A stretch of 40,367 bases of DNA. Source: JANQLU01 sp964434955. GTDB taxonomy: Bacteria; Planctomycetota; Planctomycetia; Pirellulales; Pirellulaceae. The notes below the pieces were generated by a model. It had not been told where the DNA came from. It made no database searches and saw only the letters and a list, made by a program, of their open reading frames with translations. The stretch lies in NCBI GenBank assembly GCA_964434955.1, contig CAYSXI010000022.1:1-40367 (forward strand), in the 5' to 3' direction. This document shows, piece by piece, positions 1-8,667 of this stretch; the first letter of the stretch is position 1, and every line of letters begins with the position of its first letter. A program made the translations under genes and the position numbers.

Positions 1-307
1 ACTCTACGTTGATAACGAATACGGCGCGGCCGGAGCAACAGGCACCGGTGAGAACGTCATGCGTTGGTGCGCTTCATTCTGGATCGTTCAACTCATGGGC
101 CAGGGCCTTAAGCCGGCTGAGGCGTGCGAAAAGGTAATCCGAGAGATCGCACGGAAAGATCCGCTGCCGATGGAAAAACTTGCGATTAATTTCATCGCGT
201 TGAATAAGGATGGCGAATACGGTGCCGCCGGTACGAGCGGCGGATTTGTTTACGCGACCACAGACGTTTCAGAAAGTTTGATTCGCAAGCCAACAATCGT
301 CAAATAG
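1..307 (+). CDS. N4-(beta-N-acetylglucosaminyl)-L-asparaginase-type Ntn hydrolase, C-terminal part
   Basis: The left edge cuts this gene. The reading frame is open from base 2 to the TAG at 305-307, leaving about 101 residues. The visible part is the end of the beta subunit of the glycosylasparaginase/isoaspartyl peptidase family. It has the glycine-rich stretch VDNEYGAAGATGTGE, the helix MRWCASFWIVQLMGQGLKPAEACEKV, and a second strand NKDGEYGAAGTSGGFVYA. These enzymes are self-cleaving N-terminal nucleophile hydrolases that remove the sugar-linked asparagine from glycopeptides. The autocleavage threonine and any signal peptide lie outside the window, so activity and location cannot be judged. 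The family call is fairly secure. The exact substrate (glycosylasparagine versus isoaspartyl peptide) is inferred. Confidence 0.75.
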   Translation, partial: LYVDNEYGAAGATGTGENVMRWCASFWIVQLMGQGLKPAEACEKVIREIARKDPLPMEKLAINFIALNKDGEYGAAGTSGGFVYATTDVSESLIRKPTIVK

Positions 308-426
308 TTGCGTTCGCAGTACGAATCATGAAGTAGCATCGTTGTATTGGCGTTGAAAAAAAATGGGCCAGATTGAGCGTCGCTTGCTCACGCCATCAAT
401 ATGGGATTTGAATCCGGCGGGAACCT

Positions 427-945
427 GTGTTTCTGAGACTATTTCTACTTTTCGTTTTCGTGCCGCTCATTGACTTGGTCTTCCTGATTGCCATGGCCAA
501 GTATTTGAGTTTCTGGTTTACCGTTTTCCTGATCATTTGTTCGGCCATTTTTGGCGCTTACTACGCCAAGCGTTCGGGAATTGCGGTCATGCGGCAGTTT
601 CGTGAACAGTTGGGTGCCGGAAAAATGCCAACCGAGTCATTGGCCGATGGAGCGATCGTGCTTTTTGCCGGTGGCTTGCTTTTGACGCCCGGGTTAATCA
701 CGGACATATTCGGTATGACCATGCTGTTTCCGTATACCAGGCGTTTCTATAAACGGCTTTTGTCAAATTGGGCGAAGAAGCGATTCAAATTCACTGCCTT
801 TCCAGGTGGAATGCATTCGAACGATCCCAATACCGTCGACGCTCAAGTGGTCGATCGCGATCCGCCCAAACCGGACGGAACCGATGAGAATCCTCGCAAA
901 GTTGATCCGGCGAAAATTGAGCTTCAGGTCGATGATCCCAATTGA
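427..945 (+). CDS. fxsA: FxsA family membrane protein
   Basis: This 172-aa protein matches the FxsA family of inner-membrane proteins, named for suppression of F-plasmid exclusion of phage T7 in E. coli. Its usual cellular role is unclear. Hydrophobic segments are at about residues 2-24, 27-47 and 74-95. The family signature is visible as LADGAIVLFAGGLLLTPGLITD, followed by FGMTMLFPYTRRFYKR. After residue 115 the chain becomes a hydrophilic, acidic and proline-rich tail that extends beyond the core family domain. The start is a GTG at 427 with a purine-rich GGCGGGAA stretch about 4 bases upstream. No ATG gives a full first membrane helix. It stands alone, 119 bases after the glycosylasparaginase end. 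Confidence 0.85.
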   Translation: MFLRLFLLFVFVPLIDLVFLIAMAKYLSFWFTVFLIICSAIFGAYYAKRSGIAVMRQFREQLGAGKMPTESLADGAIVLFAGGLLLTPGLITDIFGMTMLFPYTRRFYKRLLSNWAKKRFKFTAFPGGMHSNDPNTVDAQVVDRDPPKPDGTDENPRKVDPAKIELQVDDPN

Positions 946-1076
946 ACGTTTCGGCCTTAAACAGTGATTTGTCTCGCCTGCCGCTAAAAAATGTTGATCA
1001 ACTTTGCTTGGCGGAGTAAATTTTACCAATGGCAGGGTAATCAACTCGACCTTTGACTAACTCATCATTGGCCTCA

Positions 1077-1634
1077 ATGAGTATTACGTTTTTCAAACGG
1101 TACCGAATGCACTTCGATCTGAGTCAGTCGATCGAGGAACCTTCTCTGGATGCAGGTTATGCAATTTGGTCATGGAAACCGAGTCTCCTGGAAGAACACG
1201 CAGACGCGAAATTCGAGAGTTTTCGCGCCGAGCTCGATTCGGCGGTTTTTCCTTGCCTGGGCGACCGTGCAAGTTGCACACGTTTGATGCGGGAAATCTC
1301 CAGTCGGGCTGGTTTTGTTGCCCCTGCAACCTGGTTGATTACCTTTGAGGCGCCGGGGGTCGAAATGGAAAATTGTGCAACGATCCAGGGACTTTGTGAA
1401 AAAGATGGAATTGGGTCCATTCAGAATGTCGGCGTAACGCCAGCCCACCGCGGAAATGGCCTAGGGACGGTTCTTCTCGCTCGAGCGATTGAAGGTTTTC
1501 GAAAGCTGGGCCTTCGAACCGCGTCACTCGAAGTCACAGCGGAAAACGCTGGCGCGATTAAGCTTTACCAGCGCGTCGGATTTGAAATCGTTCGAACCGT
1601 CTACAAATCCGTCGAGTTACCGGTGGCTTCTTGA
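1077..1634 (+). CDS. GNAT family N-acetyltransferase
   Basis: This 185-aa protein carries the Gcn5-related acetyltransferase fold in its C-terminal half. The acetyl-CoA pyrophosphate-binding motif A is seen as VGVTPAHRGNGLGTVLL (about residues 122-138), followed by the motif B region with ENAGAIKLYQRVGFE. The substrate cannot be told from sequence. The N-terminal half, opening MSITFFKRYRMHFDL, is less conserved and probably binds the acceptor. I chose ATG 1077. A TTG at 1053 in the same frame would add 8 residues, but neither start has a convincing ribosome binding site. The gene converges on dusB, with about 120 bases between the stops and no clear terminator. Confidence 0.8.
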   Translation: MSITFFKRYRMHFDLSQSIEEPSLDAGYAIWSWKPSLLEEHADAKFESFRAELDSAVFPCLGDRASCTRLMREISSRAGFVAPATWLITFEAPGVEMENCATIQGLCEKDGIGSIQNVGVTPAHRGNGLGTVLLARAIEGFRKLGLRTASLEVTAENAGAIKLYQRVGFEIVRTVYKSVELPVAS

Positions 1635-1757
1635 GCCTGAGCTTCTGAAGGGGTTGGTTTATTCAGAAACAGTGCGCTGAGCATCATGAGCATCAAATGC
1701 CTTTGGCGTCAGCGGCCAGAATGAATTGGGTTGGCAGTAAGAGAGCCCTTGGCCCTA

Positions 1758-2837
1758 TCAGGAAGACGATGCGCTGGCAGACGCGTCGACAAGTTCCTGC
1801 TCCCGTGGGAAATATTCTTCGACGACCCGATAAAATGATTCCGCCGTTTTGACTTTCATCACGTGGCGGCGAAAGTGTCTTGCTCCAAATTGCCCCGCCG
1901 CATAGCAACAGGCGTACTTTCGCATCAACATCGTCCCTTCATCCTCGCCAAATCGCTTGATGATCAAATCGTAGTGGTGCAACATGCACTTCCTTTGTTC
2001 ATCCAACGTGGGGTCAGGCGGAATGGGTTCTCCCCGCAAAGCGGCAGCCGCTTGCGCGAATAGCCATGGTCTGCCGAGAGAGGCCCGGGCGATCATGACA
2101 CCATCAACATCGTATTTTGTTAGCGCTTGAATGACGGCTTCGGGAGAATCCAAATCACCATTTCCGATCAAGGGAATTTTTTTCAAATAGGGTTTGATCT
2201 CGGAAATCCGATCCCAGTCAGCGGTCCCGCGAAACATATCCTGGGCGGTTCGGCCGTGAACGGTCAGTGCCGCGGCGCCAGCTCCTTCGACGACTTGTGC
2301 GACATCGATTGCGTTGATCTTGTCTCTTGTGCAACCCAAACGAATCTTTGCGGTTACCGGCGTCGGTGCACAAGCCTCAACGACGCGTTCGATAATTTGC
2401 CCCATTCGGTCGGGAACGCGTAAAAGGTAAGAACCACTGTGAGCTTTTTCAGTGACCTGCTTTACCGGGCAACCAAAATTGATATCGACGACGCTCACCC
2501 CATATTCGTTCGCCAAGCGATTGCCGACTTTGGCAAGGGTTTCCGGTTGATTGTCCCAGATCTGCACGGCGAGAGGCCGCGGTTCGTCTTTGACGCCCCA
2601 AAGTCGATCCGGGTGTTCGGCCCTTTCCCTTTCCATCCATACGAATCCGCGCGCGTTGACCATCTCGGTAGCCTGCAATCCGGATCCGCCAAATTCACGA
2701 ACAATCTGCCGAAATGCGTAGTTCGTGAAACCGGCCATCGGCGCTTGCAAAATGGGTGGGTCAACTTTGACAGAACCAATCATGATTGGTTTCAGCCCGG
2801 GCACCACGTACTGTTCGTTATTGCCTGCCATGTCCAT
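1758..2837 (-). CDS. dusB: tRNA-dihydrouridine synthase (DusB type)
   Basis: This FMN-dependent TIM-barrel enzyme uses NADPH to reduce uridines in the tRNA D-loop. From M1 (ATG at 2837) it is about 359 aa. Signatures are the opening ILQAPMAGFTNYAFR, the catalytic cysteine loop NFGCPVKQV, KIRLGCTRD at the FMN/substrate site, LTVHGRTA, the phosphate-binding IPLIGNGD, and GVMIARASLGRPWLF. These agree with the DusB/Nifr3 class. The reading frame stays open to 2981, but that would run through the start of the divergent gene at 2917, and homologous sequence begins only after the ATG at 2837 (or the ATG at 2831). The C-terminus ends in a small Ala/Ser-rich tail. Confidence in the function is high and in the exact start moderate. 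Confidence 0.9.
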   Translation of the reverse strand: MDMAGNNEQYVVPGLKPIMIGSVKVDPPILQAPMAGFTNYAFRQIVREFGGSGLQATEMVNARGFVWMERERAEHPDRLWGVKDEPRPLAVQIWDNQPETLAKVGNRLANEYGVSVVDINFGCPVKQVTEKAHSGSYLLRVPDRMGQIIERVVEACAPTPVTAKIRLGCTRDKINAIDVAQVVEGAGAAALTVHGRTAQDMFRGTADWDRISEIKPYLKKIPLIGNGDLDSPEAVIQALTKYDVDGVMIARASLGRPWLFAQAAAALRGEPIPPDPTLDEQRKCMLHHYDLIIKRFGEDEGTMLMRKYACCYAAGQFGARHFRRHVMKVKTAESFYRVVEEYFPREQELVDASASASSS

Positions 2838-2916
2838 CTTGGAATTCAATTCGTGTTGGAAAGTATTTTGGGTAGCCCGGTTGCGCTTTCGGTCGACTTG
2901 AAATAGTTTAATACCC

Positions 2917-3345
2917 ATGTCCGATTTGCAAAATGACAAATCAGAATTGCGCTTTGTCCTGCTTTGGCATGAAACGCCCAAGAACTGGGAACGCCCGTCA
3001 CATTTTGACTTGATGATCGAATGCGATGGATCTCTCGAAACCTGGGAATTGGTGGCGGATTTTTGCGAACACCAAACGTCGTTTTGCCGGGAATTGCCTG
3101 ACCATCGAAAGGACTATCTCGATTACGAAGGTCCCATTTCCAACGATCGAGGCGAAGTTAGCCGGCACGACTCGGGGCCGGCCCGGTGGCTGACAAGATC
3201 AGAAAATCACCGAAGTGTCGAACTTCAAGGCACCAGATTGACGGGGCATTTTCTTCTCAACCGTGGCCCTGTCTCCGGCATTTGGAGCTTTGCAAAAATT
3301 GCTTCGGACGAGTCGGACGAAGGGTCCGGAACAGAAAAAGGCTAG
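2917..3345 (+). CDS. LigD N-terminal (3'-phosphoesterase-fold) domain protein
   Basis: This 142-aa single-domain protein resembles the 3'-phosphoesterase module found at the N-terminus of DNA ligase D (LigD_N). In LigD that module trims 3' ribonucleotide or phosphate ends during non-homologous end joining. The fold signature is visible as RFVLLWHET, HFDLMIE, LETWEL, LPDHRKDYLDYEGP and a C-terminal LTGHFLL strand. Compared with characterised PE domains, equivalents of the metal ligands H18, H29, D31 and H63 and of Y67 are present. The arginine of the usual HYDFRLE motif is Met33 here. No ligase, polymerase or Ku gene is nearby, so a repair role is only an inference. Its stop codon shares the bases CTAG with the stop of the gene on the other strand. 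Confidence 0.7.
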   Translation: MSDLQNDKSELRFVLLWHETPKNWERPSHFDLMIECDGSLETWELVADFCEHQTSFCRELPDHRKDYLDYEGPISNDRGEVSRHDSGPARWLTRSENHRSVELQGTRLTGHFLLNRGPVSGIWSFAKIASDESDEGSGTEKG

Positions 3346-4049
3346 GGGACAAAAGGCAGGTCATCGCCTGTGTTGTTTCCGGGAGCCGTGGTGCGTCCGC
3401 GCAATCGGACTTTCCCATCCAAAAGCTCGATTGACTCGACAACCACATCACCGCCTTCCAAGGTGTCTTCGGGGATGGTGATCAGTGCGACCGGGTTTCC
3501 ATTTTCTTCCGACCAAACAACGGAAAAACCGGACCGCGTGATTCCCTTGGCAATTTCATCAAGCCATTTGGAGACCGGTAAAGAAACCACTCCCGCTTTC
3601 ACATCGTCAATTCGTACGGCCACCTGGTTTGACTTGTCGGTGCAGTAAGCTTCGCCCGAGCATACAACAATTCCTGAGAACTGTTTTGACTCAAAGCGGA
3701 ATGCCAAATGAACAATCCCCGGTTTAATCTCGACCCGAGGTTCGTAAACGTTGGCCGGCAAAGCCTTGGGAAATTTCTTCGGCATATCCGAGGCAAGCCA
3801 TCCATTGATTTGCTTGTCACTGAAGATGGCTTCCCAGGTTCCTTGCTCGAGCAAGTCGTTCTGCAATTGAAGCACACGAGATTCGAACTCGCTACCGGCA
3901 AGCTTTTGCGCTTCCGGGTTGATTTGAAGTGCCGCTTCGTAGAACTCAGGAGGTTTTTGTGCCGCCTGGTAAAGGAAATACAGAATGCCGACCCCTGCGA
4001 AAACCAGAATCAAAAATCCGATCAACGACTTTATCAAGCATCCTCGCAT
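3342..4049 (-). CDS. hypothetical protein with one N-terminal membrane helix
   Basis: This is a 235-aa protein that I do not recognise as a named family. Residues about 5-27 form a hydrophobic helix (LIKSLIGFLILVFAGVGILYFLY), so it is probably membrane-anchored or exported with the body outside the cytoplasm. The body is a mixed alpha/beta domain without obvious catalytic motifs. It contains FSDKQINGWLASDMPKKFP, and a C-terminal strand VVVESIELLDGKVRLRGRT of the type seen in lipid- or sugar-binding beta-sandwiches. ATG 4049 is preferred over an in-frame GTG at 4058. It follows the S41-like gene on the same strand after about 215 bases and ends tail to tail with the LigD_N-like gene. Confidence 0.75.
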   Translation of the reverse strand: MRGCLIKSLIGFLILVFAGVGILYFLYQAAQKPPEFYEAALQINPEAQKLAGSEFESRVLQLQNDLLEQGTWEAIFSDKQINGWLASDMPKKFPKALPANVYEPRVEIKPGIVHLAFRFESKQFSGIVVCSGEAYCTDKSNQVAVRIDDVKAGVVSLPVSKWLDEIAKGITRSGFSVVWSEENGNPVALITIPEDTLEGGDVVVESIELLDGKVRLRGRTTAPGNNTGDDLPFVP

Positions 4050-4273
4050 ACTTACCACCGTTTCCGGTTCAGGCCCATCTGGGGCCGGGTCAAAGGTCTA
4101 CGTCCAATAGTAGAAGTGGCTTCTTCAAGCGTCAATGTCGCCTGCGCTGCTGGCATCCTGACTCAGCGACTGCCAGCGTTCTATCCTACGCAGGAAATCC
4201 GGAAATGGTTTTGCAGGCAAGGCAAACGGTTGCAACAAGTCACGAAAGTGACCCATGCCGCGGCAAGAGCGAA

Positions 4274-5704
4274 TTATTCAGACGTGTTTTTTTCGAACAG
4301 TTCCCGGCATTTCCCGATCGCGTTTGCGGGCTCCGCGGAGACTTCCGGTTGCAGGACAATCAGCCCTCGTGCCTCGAGATCGGCGTAATAGTCCTGCCCG
4401 ATGGACATTTTGTTTTTTTGAATCCCCGCAGGTGCAAAGATCCCGGTTGAAAGGTTGGCAATCGCCCCCCGCTCTTCGCCGAGGTCAATCCGCTCTCCGA
4501 CTTTCATGTCACTTACGACCGGGCGGCCAACAAACGTGGCTCCTGCTTTCTTCAAAGCGACGACGACCGCTAACTCAGCGCCAACAACATTTTGATTTGC
4601 AATCACATAAAGTTTCTTGTCGACGAAGCAACAGTCGTCGCGCGTATTCAACTGCCGTTTTGCTCGCCCTTTCATTTCCAGGCTTCCCAATCGATGTTCC
4701 CCGGTCAAAGCGTCCGCCAGCATTAAAGCGTGGTGAAAGTCAATGTCGTTGGTCACACGCAGGTCAAGAACGATATGCTCAAATCCTTGTTCGTCAATTT
4801 CCTCGGCCATCGTTCGAACTTCCGCGGCCGTGCTTCCGACAATTCGGTCGAACTTCAGCATCGCGAGTTTCTTGCCCGGGGTGATCGCATAATTCCACGA
4901 ATCATCTTCGTTGCGGCGAGGTGCCTGGACGGTTGGAATTGGAATCTTTGCCCGAATCATATCCATCACTCGGGACTCACCCGAATTTTTGTTTTTAACT
5001 TTGACAACAACCCGCGAACCCAGCTCACCCCGCAATTTGTCAACGACTTCCCGAAGATCCATGCCTTCGGTTGTTTTGCCATCAATCTCGAGAATAACAT
5101 CGCCCGGTTTTGATCCCGCTTTGCGAGCCGTTCCGCCGACAATCGGATCAGTAATCACCGACCTGCCGTTTTCTTGTGCGAGTCGAATTCCAATGCCGAC
5201 GTACCTGTTTTCAGAGAGTTGTTTTTCTACTCGTAGTGCCTTGGGGCCGATCAGTCGTCCGCGCGGATCAAAACTCTTGATCATGGCTGCGAGTATTCGA
5301 TTGTTGACTTGACCGACTGTTTCTTTGCCGGTCTTCTCGCACTGTTTCCAATGCCGGTTGATCAATTCAGCGTACTGAGATTCGGTAACACATTTTGAAA
5401 CTTCATCGGACAGCGCTTTTGGTGGCCTCGTGTAAAACGCGAAGTAAACGCCTTTGATGGCGGTCAAGATCATTTCCTGGCGGGTCGGCGGGGAAATATG
5501 CCGCTCCATCACGAGGTCAGAAACTTCAAATATCAACTTGCGCGTGGAATCGGGAAGAACTTCCGTTTCGCTCGCAATCAGGTCATCGTCGCTCGGAAAA
5601 CGAGTTTCCAATGCCGGAGCAGAAAAGGAATCCGCAACCAAGACGAGACCGAAAGACAGAATCACCAACGAGGGAACTGCGACTCGCGAAAGGAAAACGT
5701 TCAT
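4274..5704 (-). CDS. PDZ/S41-family protein, probably without protease activity
   Basis: This 476-aa exported protein has the architecture of carboxyl-terminal processing proteases. In order it has a signal peptide (about 1-29), a helical region, a PDZ domain (about 168-238, with GIGIRL and GDVILEIDGKT), and an S41-type domain (about 280-430, with MLKFDRIVG, HIVLDLR and ATFVGRPV). In active enzymes the S41 nucleophile sits in a GSASASE-like loop, with a lysine about 25 residues later in FGKG. Here the loop reads NVVGAEL, placing valine at the serine position, and the lysine site reads VVSD. It therefore looks like a non-catalytic scaffold or peptide-binding relative. ATG 5704 is chosen because GGAGCAGG lies 7 to 8 bases upstream. 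An in-frame GTG at 5713 is less likely. Confidence 0.8.
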   Translation of the reverse strand: MNVFLSRVAVPSLVILSFGLVLVADSFSAPALETRFPSDDDLIASETEVLPDSTRKLIFEVSDLVMERHISPPTRQEMILTAIKGVYFAFYTRPPKALSDEVSKCVTESQYAELINRHWKQCEKTGKETVGQVNNRILAAMIKSFDPRGRLIGPKALRVEKQLSENRYVGIGIRLAQENGRSVITDPIVGGTARKAGSKPGDVILEIDGKTTEGMDLREVVDKLRGELGSRVVVKVKNKNSGESRVMDMIRAKIPIPTVQAPRRNEDDSWNYAITPGKKLAMLKFDRIVGSTAAEVRTMAEEIDEQGFEHIVLDLRVTNDIDFHHALMLADALTGEHRLGSLEMKGRAKRQLNTRDDCCFVDKKLYVIANQNVVGAELAVVVALKKAGATFVGRPVVSDMKVGERIDLGEERGAIANLSTGIFAPAGIQKNKMSIGQDYYADLEARGLIVLQPEVSAEPANAIGKCRELFEKNTSE

Positions 5705-5826
5705 AATCGGCACCTGCTCCGGGTTTCGTATTCAATTTCCTGACTTTACGATCAATTCAGTATATCCGACGCGACTTCAAATCGAAATCTCAGAACTGGT
5801 ACCTTGCTCCTGGAGCGTCTTCCAAA

Positions 5827-7848
5827 ATGCAATCATTGAGCCCGCGTCAAAGAAGAACGATTGAACTGATTTGTGAAACGCTGGTTCCAGCGATCAAATG
5901 CGACGAAACTCAGATGCCGGCATCTGCCGCGGACTTTTGGAAACACTCTGCGGAAAACTCCGGAGCAGCCGAAAATTTTGCACGGCGGCTCGAGGCTGCA
6001 AGTGAAGTTGAATACAAAAAAGCTGTCTCGCTTCTTAATCTGATCGAACGGCCGTTCGCATGCTATGTGGCGACGGGATTCTTCCGGCCTTTTCGAAGCC
6101 TGAACCTCGAAGAACGGGTCCGGGTCCTTCAAAAATGGAATCAGCATCGCAATGACGGCCTGAGGAAGTTTTTCCAATCGATAAAACGGCTCACGCTTTT
6201 TCTGACTTACGCAAAAACAGAGGAAGGCGTCAAACATCCAGCGTGGGAGCACATCGGTTACAAGGGCGTGAATCCGCTGCCTGTGCCGATCACCCAAGAA
6301 ACCATTCAGCCATTTTCAATTGGCCGCCAAAACGATCTCGAATGCGAAACCCTGATTATTGGTTCCGGTGCCGGGGGATCAGTCATGGCATCGGAGCTTT
6401 CGCAACAGGGAAGCGATTGCCTGATTGCGGAAAAAGCATCTTGGTTGGATCGAAATGAACTTGGGGCGGGTGAATATTGGGGAAATCGAACGCTGTTCGA
6501 AAAACACGGCTCACTCTCCAGCGACGATTTGGCCGTTGTGATTTTGTCCGGATCCGCGATCGGCGGTGGAACCACGGTCAACTGGATGACTTGCCTCAAT
6601 CCAACCCAACAAGTCTTGGAACAATGGACGGATGAGTTTGGATTCCATGACGCGACCAATGGCAATCTTGCAAACAGTTTTCAACAAGTCCGCGATCGCC
6701 TCGGGGTTAACGTTGAACAAACGGTGGATAACCGGCAAAACGCGGTCCTGCGTCGTGGCTGTGAAAAGCTGGGGCATTCCCACGAAACGATTGCACGGAA
6801 CGGACAAGGTTGTGGCGACTGCGGCTTTTGTGGGTACGGTTGCCGTAAACCCGGCAAACAGGACACCAGAACCAACTTTCTGATGGATGCTTTGGAGAAT
6901 GGCACCCGAATCGTTCCCGGCCTGGAAATTGAGAAAATCAACATCGCCAACGGCGTGGCCAATTCGGCGGAGGCTCGAATTCGCCTGGATGACAACCAGG
7001 TGCGCAAAATAAGCATTCGATTCAAGCGAGCCGTTTGTTGTGGCGGCTCGATCCAAACGGCCAGCCTTTTACTTCGTTCGGGCTTGAACCACCCCCATCT
7101 CGGCCAGAATCTATTTCTTCACCCGACAACCGCGTTGGTTGCATTTTACGATGAGGAGATAACGCCCTGGTCCGGGCAGCCGCAGACGGTTGTTTGCGAT
7201 CAATTCTCTGATCTTGATGGAAACGGATACGGGGTGCGCTTCGAAACCGCACCTTTGCACCCGGGGTTCGGTGGCTTTGCTTTGGCTTGGCAGGATCCGC
7301 AGCAACACAAGAAGTTGATGGAAAAGATGCGGCATATGGCAAACACGATCATTCTTTGCCGGGACAAATTCGGCGGCCGGGTCGAGATTGACCAAAGTGG
7401 CCGAACCGTCGTCAAATATTCTCTTGGAAATCAGGAAGCCAAACATCTGCTCCAGGGCGCTGCGGAAGTCGCAAAAATCCACCAGGCGGCCGGGGCGCAT
7501 ACGATCATTGGCCCCCACCAGGAGATCGCCTATTGGACACGAATGGAACAGACGCGCTCTTGGATGGCGGGCTCGTTGGACAATATCGACGACCTATCCA
7601 GCCGTATCCGTGAATTGGGTGCGCGCCCAAATCACCTGAGCTTGTTTAGTGCCCATCAGATGTCGACCTGTCGGATCGCTTCGGACCCCGCCAGGGGTTG
7701 CGCAAACGTGGAAGGACGAATCAACGGAGTCGAAAATCTTTATGTCGCCGACGGAAGCGCACTCCCGACATCCAGCGGCGTCAATCCGATGATTTCAATC
7801 ATGGGCGTCGCCCATTTGCTGGCCCAGAAACTCAAAGCCAAAATCTGA
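5827..7848 (+). CDS. GMC-type FAD oxidoreductase, long-chain-alcohol-oxidase-like
   Basis: This 673-aa flavoenzyme of the GMC family resembles long-chain alcohol oxidases. An N-terminal helical domain (about 1-150) opens SLSPRQRRTIELICETLVP, a pattern like gluconate 2-dehydrogenase subunit 3. The FAD Rossmann motif IGSGAGGSVMASEL starts near residue 177, followed by SGSAIGGGTTVNW. A cysteine cluster GCGDCGFCGYGC lies near 327-338, at the site where FAO-type enzymes have a similar Cys-rich loop. The C-terminal GMC region reads AHQMSTCRI, VADGSALPTSSGVNPM and SIMGVAHLLA. It probably oxidises a hydrophobic alcohol, but the substrate and electron acceptor are unknown. No twin-arginine or Sec signal is obvious, so it is probably cytoplasmic. 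It is divergent from the S41-like gene across about 120 bases. Confidence 0.85.
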   Translation: MQSLSPRQRRTIELICETLVPAIKCDETQMPASAADFWKHSAENSGAAENFARRLEAASEVEYKKAVSLLNLIERPFACYVATGFFRPFRSLNLEERVRVLQKWNQHRNDGLRKFFQSIKRLTLFLTYAKTEEGVKHPAWEHIGYKGVNPLPVPITQETIQPFSIGRQNDLECETLIIGSGAGGSVMASELSQQGSDCLIAEKASWLDRNELGAGEYWGNRTLFEKHGSLSSDDLAVVILSGSAIGGGTTVNWMTCLNPTQQVLEQWTDEFGFHDATNGNLANSFQQVRDRLGVNVEQTVDNRQNAVLRRGCEKLGHSHETIARNGQGCGDCGFCGYGCRKPGKQDTRTNFLMDALENGTRIVPGLEIEKINIANGVANSAEARIRLDDNQVRKISIRFKRAVCCGGSIQTASLLLRSGLNHPHLGQNLFLHPTTALVAFYDEEITPWSGQPQTVVCDQFSDLDGNGYGVRFETAPLHPGFGGFALAWQDPQQHKKLMEKMRHMANTIILCRDKFGGRVEIDQSGRTVVKYSLGNQEAKHLLQGAAEVAKIHQAAGAHTIIGPHQEIAYWTRMEQTRSWMAGSLDNIDDLSSRIRELGARPNHLSLFSAHQMSTCRIASDPARGCANVEGRINGVENLYVADGSALPTSSGVNPMISIMGVAHLLAQKLKAKI

Positions 7849-7946
7849 GCCTGACGGTTGACTTGGGCTAATTTCCACGGTTATCGTGACTAGCTCCCGA
7901 GAATTGTCCGCCCATTCAGCCTTGAATCAGTCTTCGTCGAATTCCC

Positions 7947-8627
7947 ATGCCCTTACGAACACGCGACGAACAGCTACTTCGATCGGTCAAAACCAAGAAC
8001 GAAGAGCCTGCGATCCTCGATCTTGCCAAGTGGCTTGCGGTGTTCGTGTTCTGCGGGGTGACCGCACTGTCAGCCGGCTACTTCGCCTTCCAACAGTTAC
8101 GAATGAACTGGGTATCCACCGAGCCCGCAGAAGTTCTGCTTTACGAGTTGGAGAATGATCGGCCATTGCCGAGCTCCTACGTAAAAATCAGCCCACACAT
8201 CTCGATGGCCAAGGTTCGAATCGCCGACACCTATCCCATATTCTCCATCGAAGAGACCGCTCTCCCGCCGACGATGGACACATCGCCGGGTGCCGAGATT
8301 CCGTTTGAGTCGAATCAGTTGATTTACCGACTGCGAAAGTGTCGATTCCTCGTTCGCAATCGTCAGGCAATCAAATCAGGGAATGAGTTTGATGGGGAAA
8401 TCGTTGGAATGGTGGTCGGCCGGGCCTCGGATCTGGAAGTCAGAGACGGGCGTTTCAAGCAGTTGAACATTCGCGAACCACAAAACGTCTTTGTTCTCGA
8501 TACAGGACGAAAACCGAACACCATCCCCGGGATCCTGCTTACCATTGTTTTTGTTGCCACATTGATTGGAGCGGTTTACGCTTTCCGTCCGCTCAAAAAG
8601 AGTTTTTCGAAGTTCAACTACGAATAG
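7947..8627 (+). CDS. hypothetical membrane protein
   Basis: This 226-aa protein is not a family I recognise. Hydrophobic segments are at about residues 26-49 (LAKWLAVFVFCGVTALSAGYFAF) and 193-213 (PGILLTIVFVATLIGAVYAF). They enclose a soluble domain of about 140 residues that would lie outside the cytoplasm if both ends are inside. That domain contains YPIFSIEE, YRLRKCRFLVRN and GEIVGMVVGRASDLEVRDGRF, suggesting a beta-rich fold. ATG 7947 is the first plausible start. It lies 98 bases after the oxidoreductase and 40 bases before another small membrane protein in the same direction, so the three may be cotranscribed. No function can be assigned. Confidence 0.7.
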   Translation: MPLRTRDEQLLRSVKTKNEEPAILDLAKWLAVFVFCGVTALSAGYFAFQQLRMNWVSTEPAEVLLYELENDRPLPSSYVKISPHISMAKVRIADTYPIFSIEETALPPTMDTSPGAEIPFESNQLIYRLRKCRFLVRNRQAIKSGNEFDGEIVGMVVGRASDLEVRDGRFKQLNIREPQNVFVLDTGRKPNTIPGILLTIVFVATLIGAVYAFRPLKKSFSKFNYE

Positions 8628-8667
8628 AAAGTTCCAGGGTCAGAAACCCTTGAAAAGGAGTCATCAG

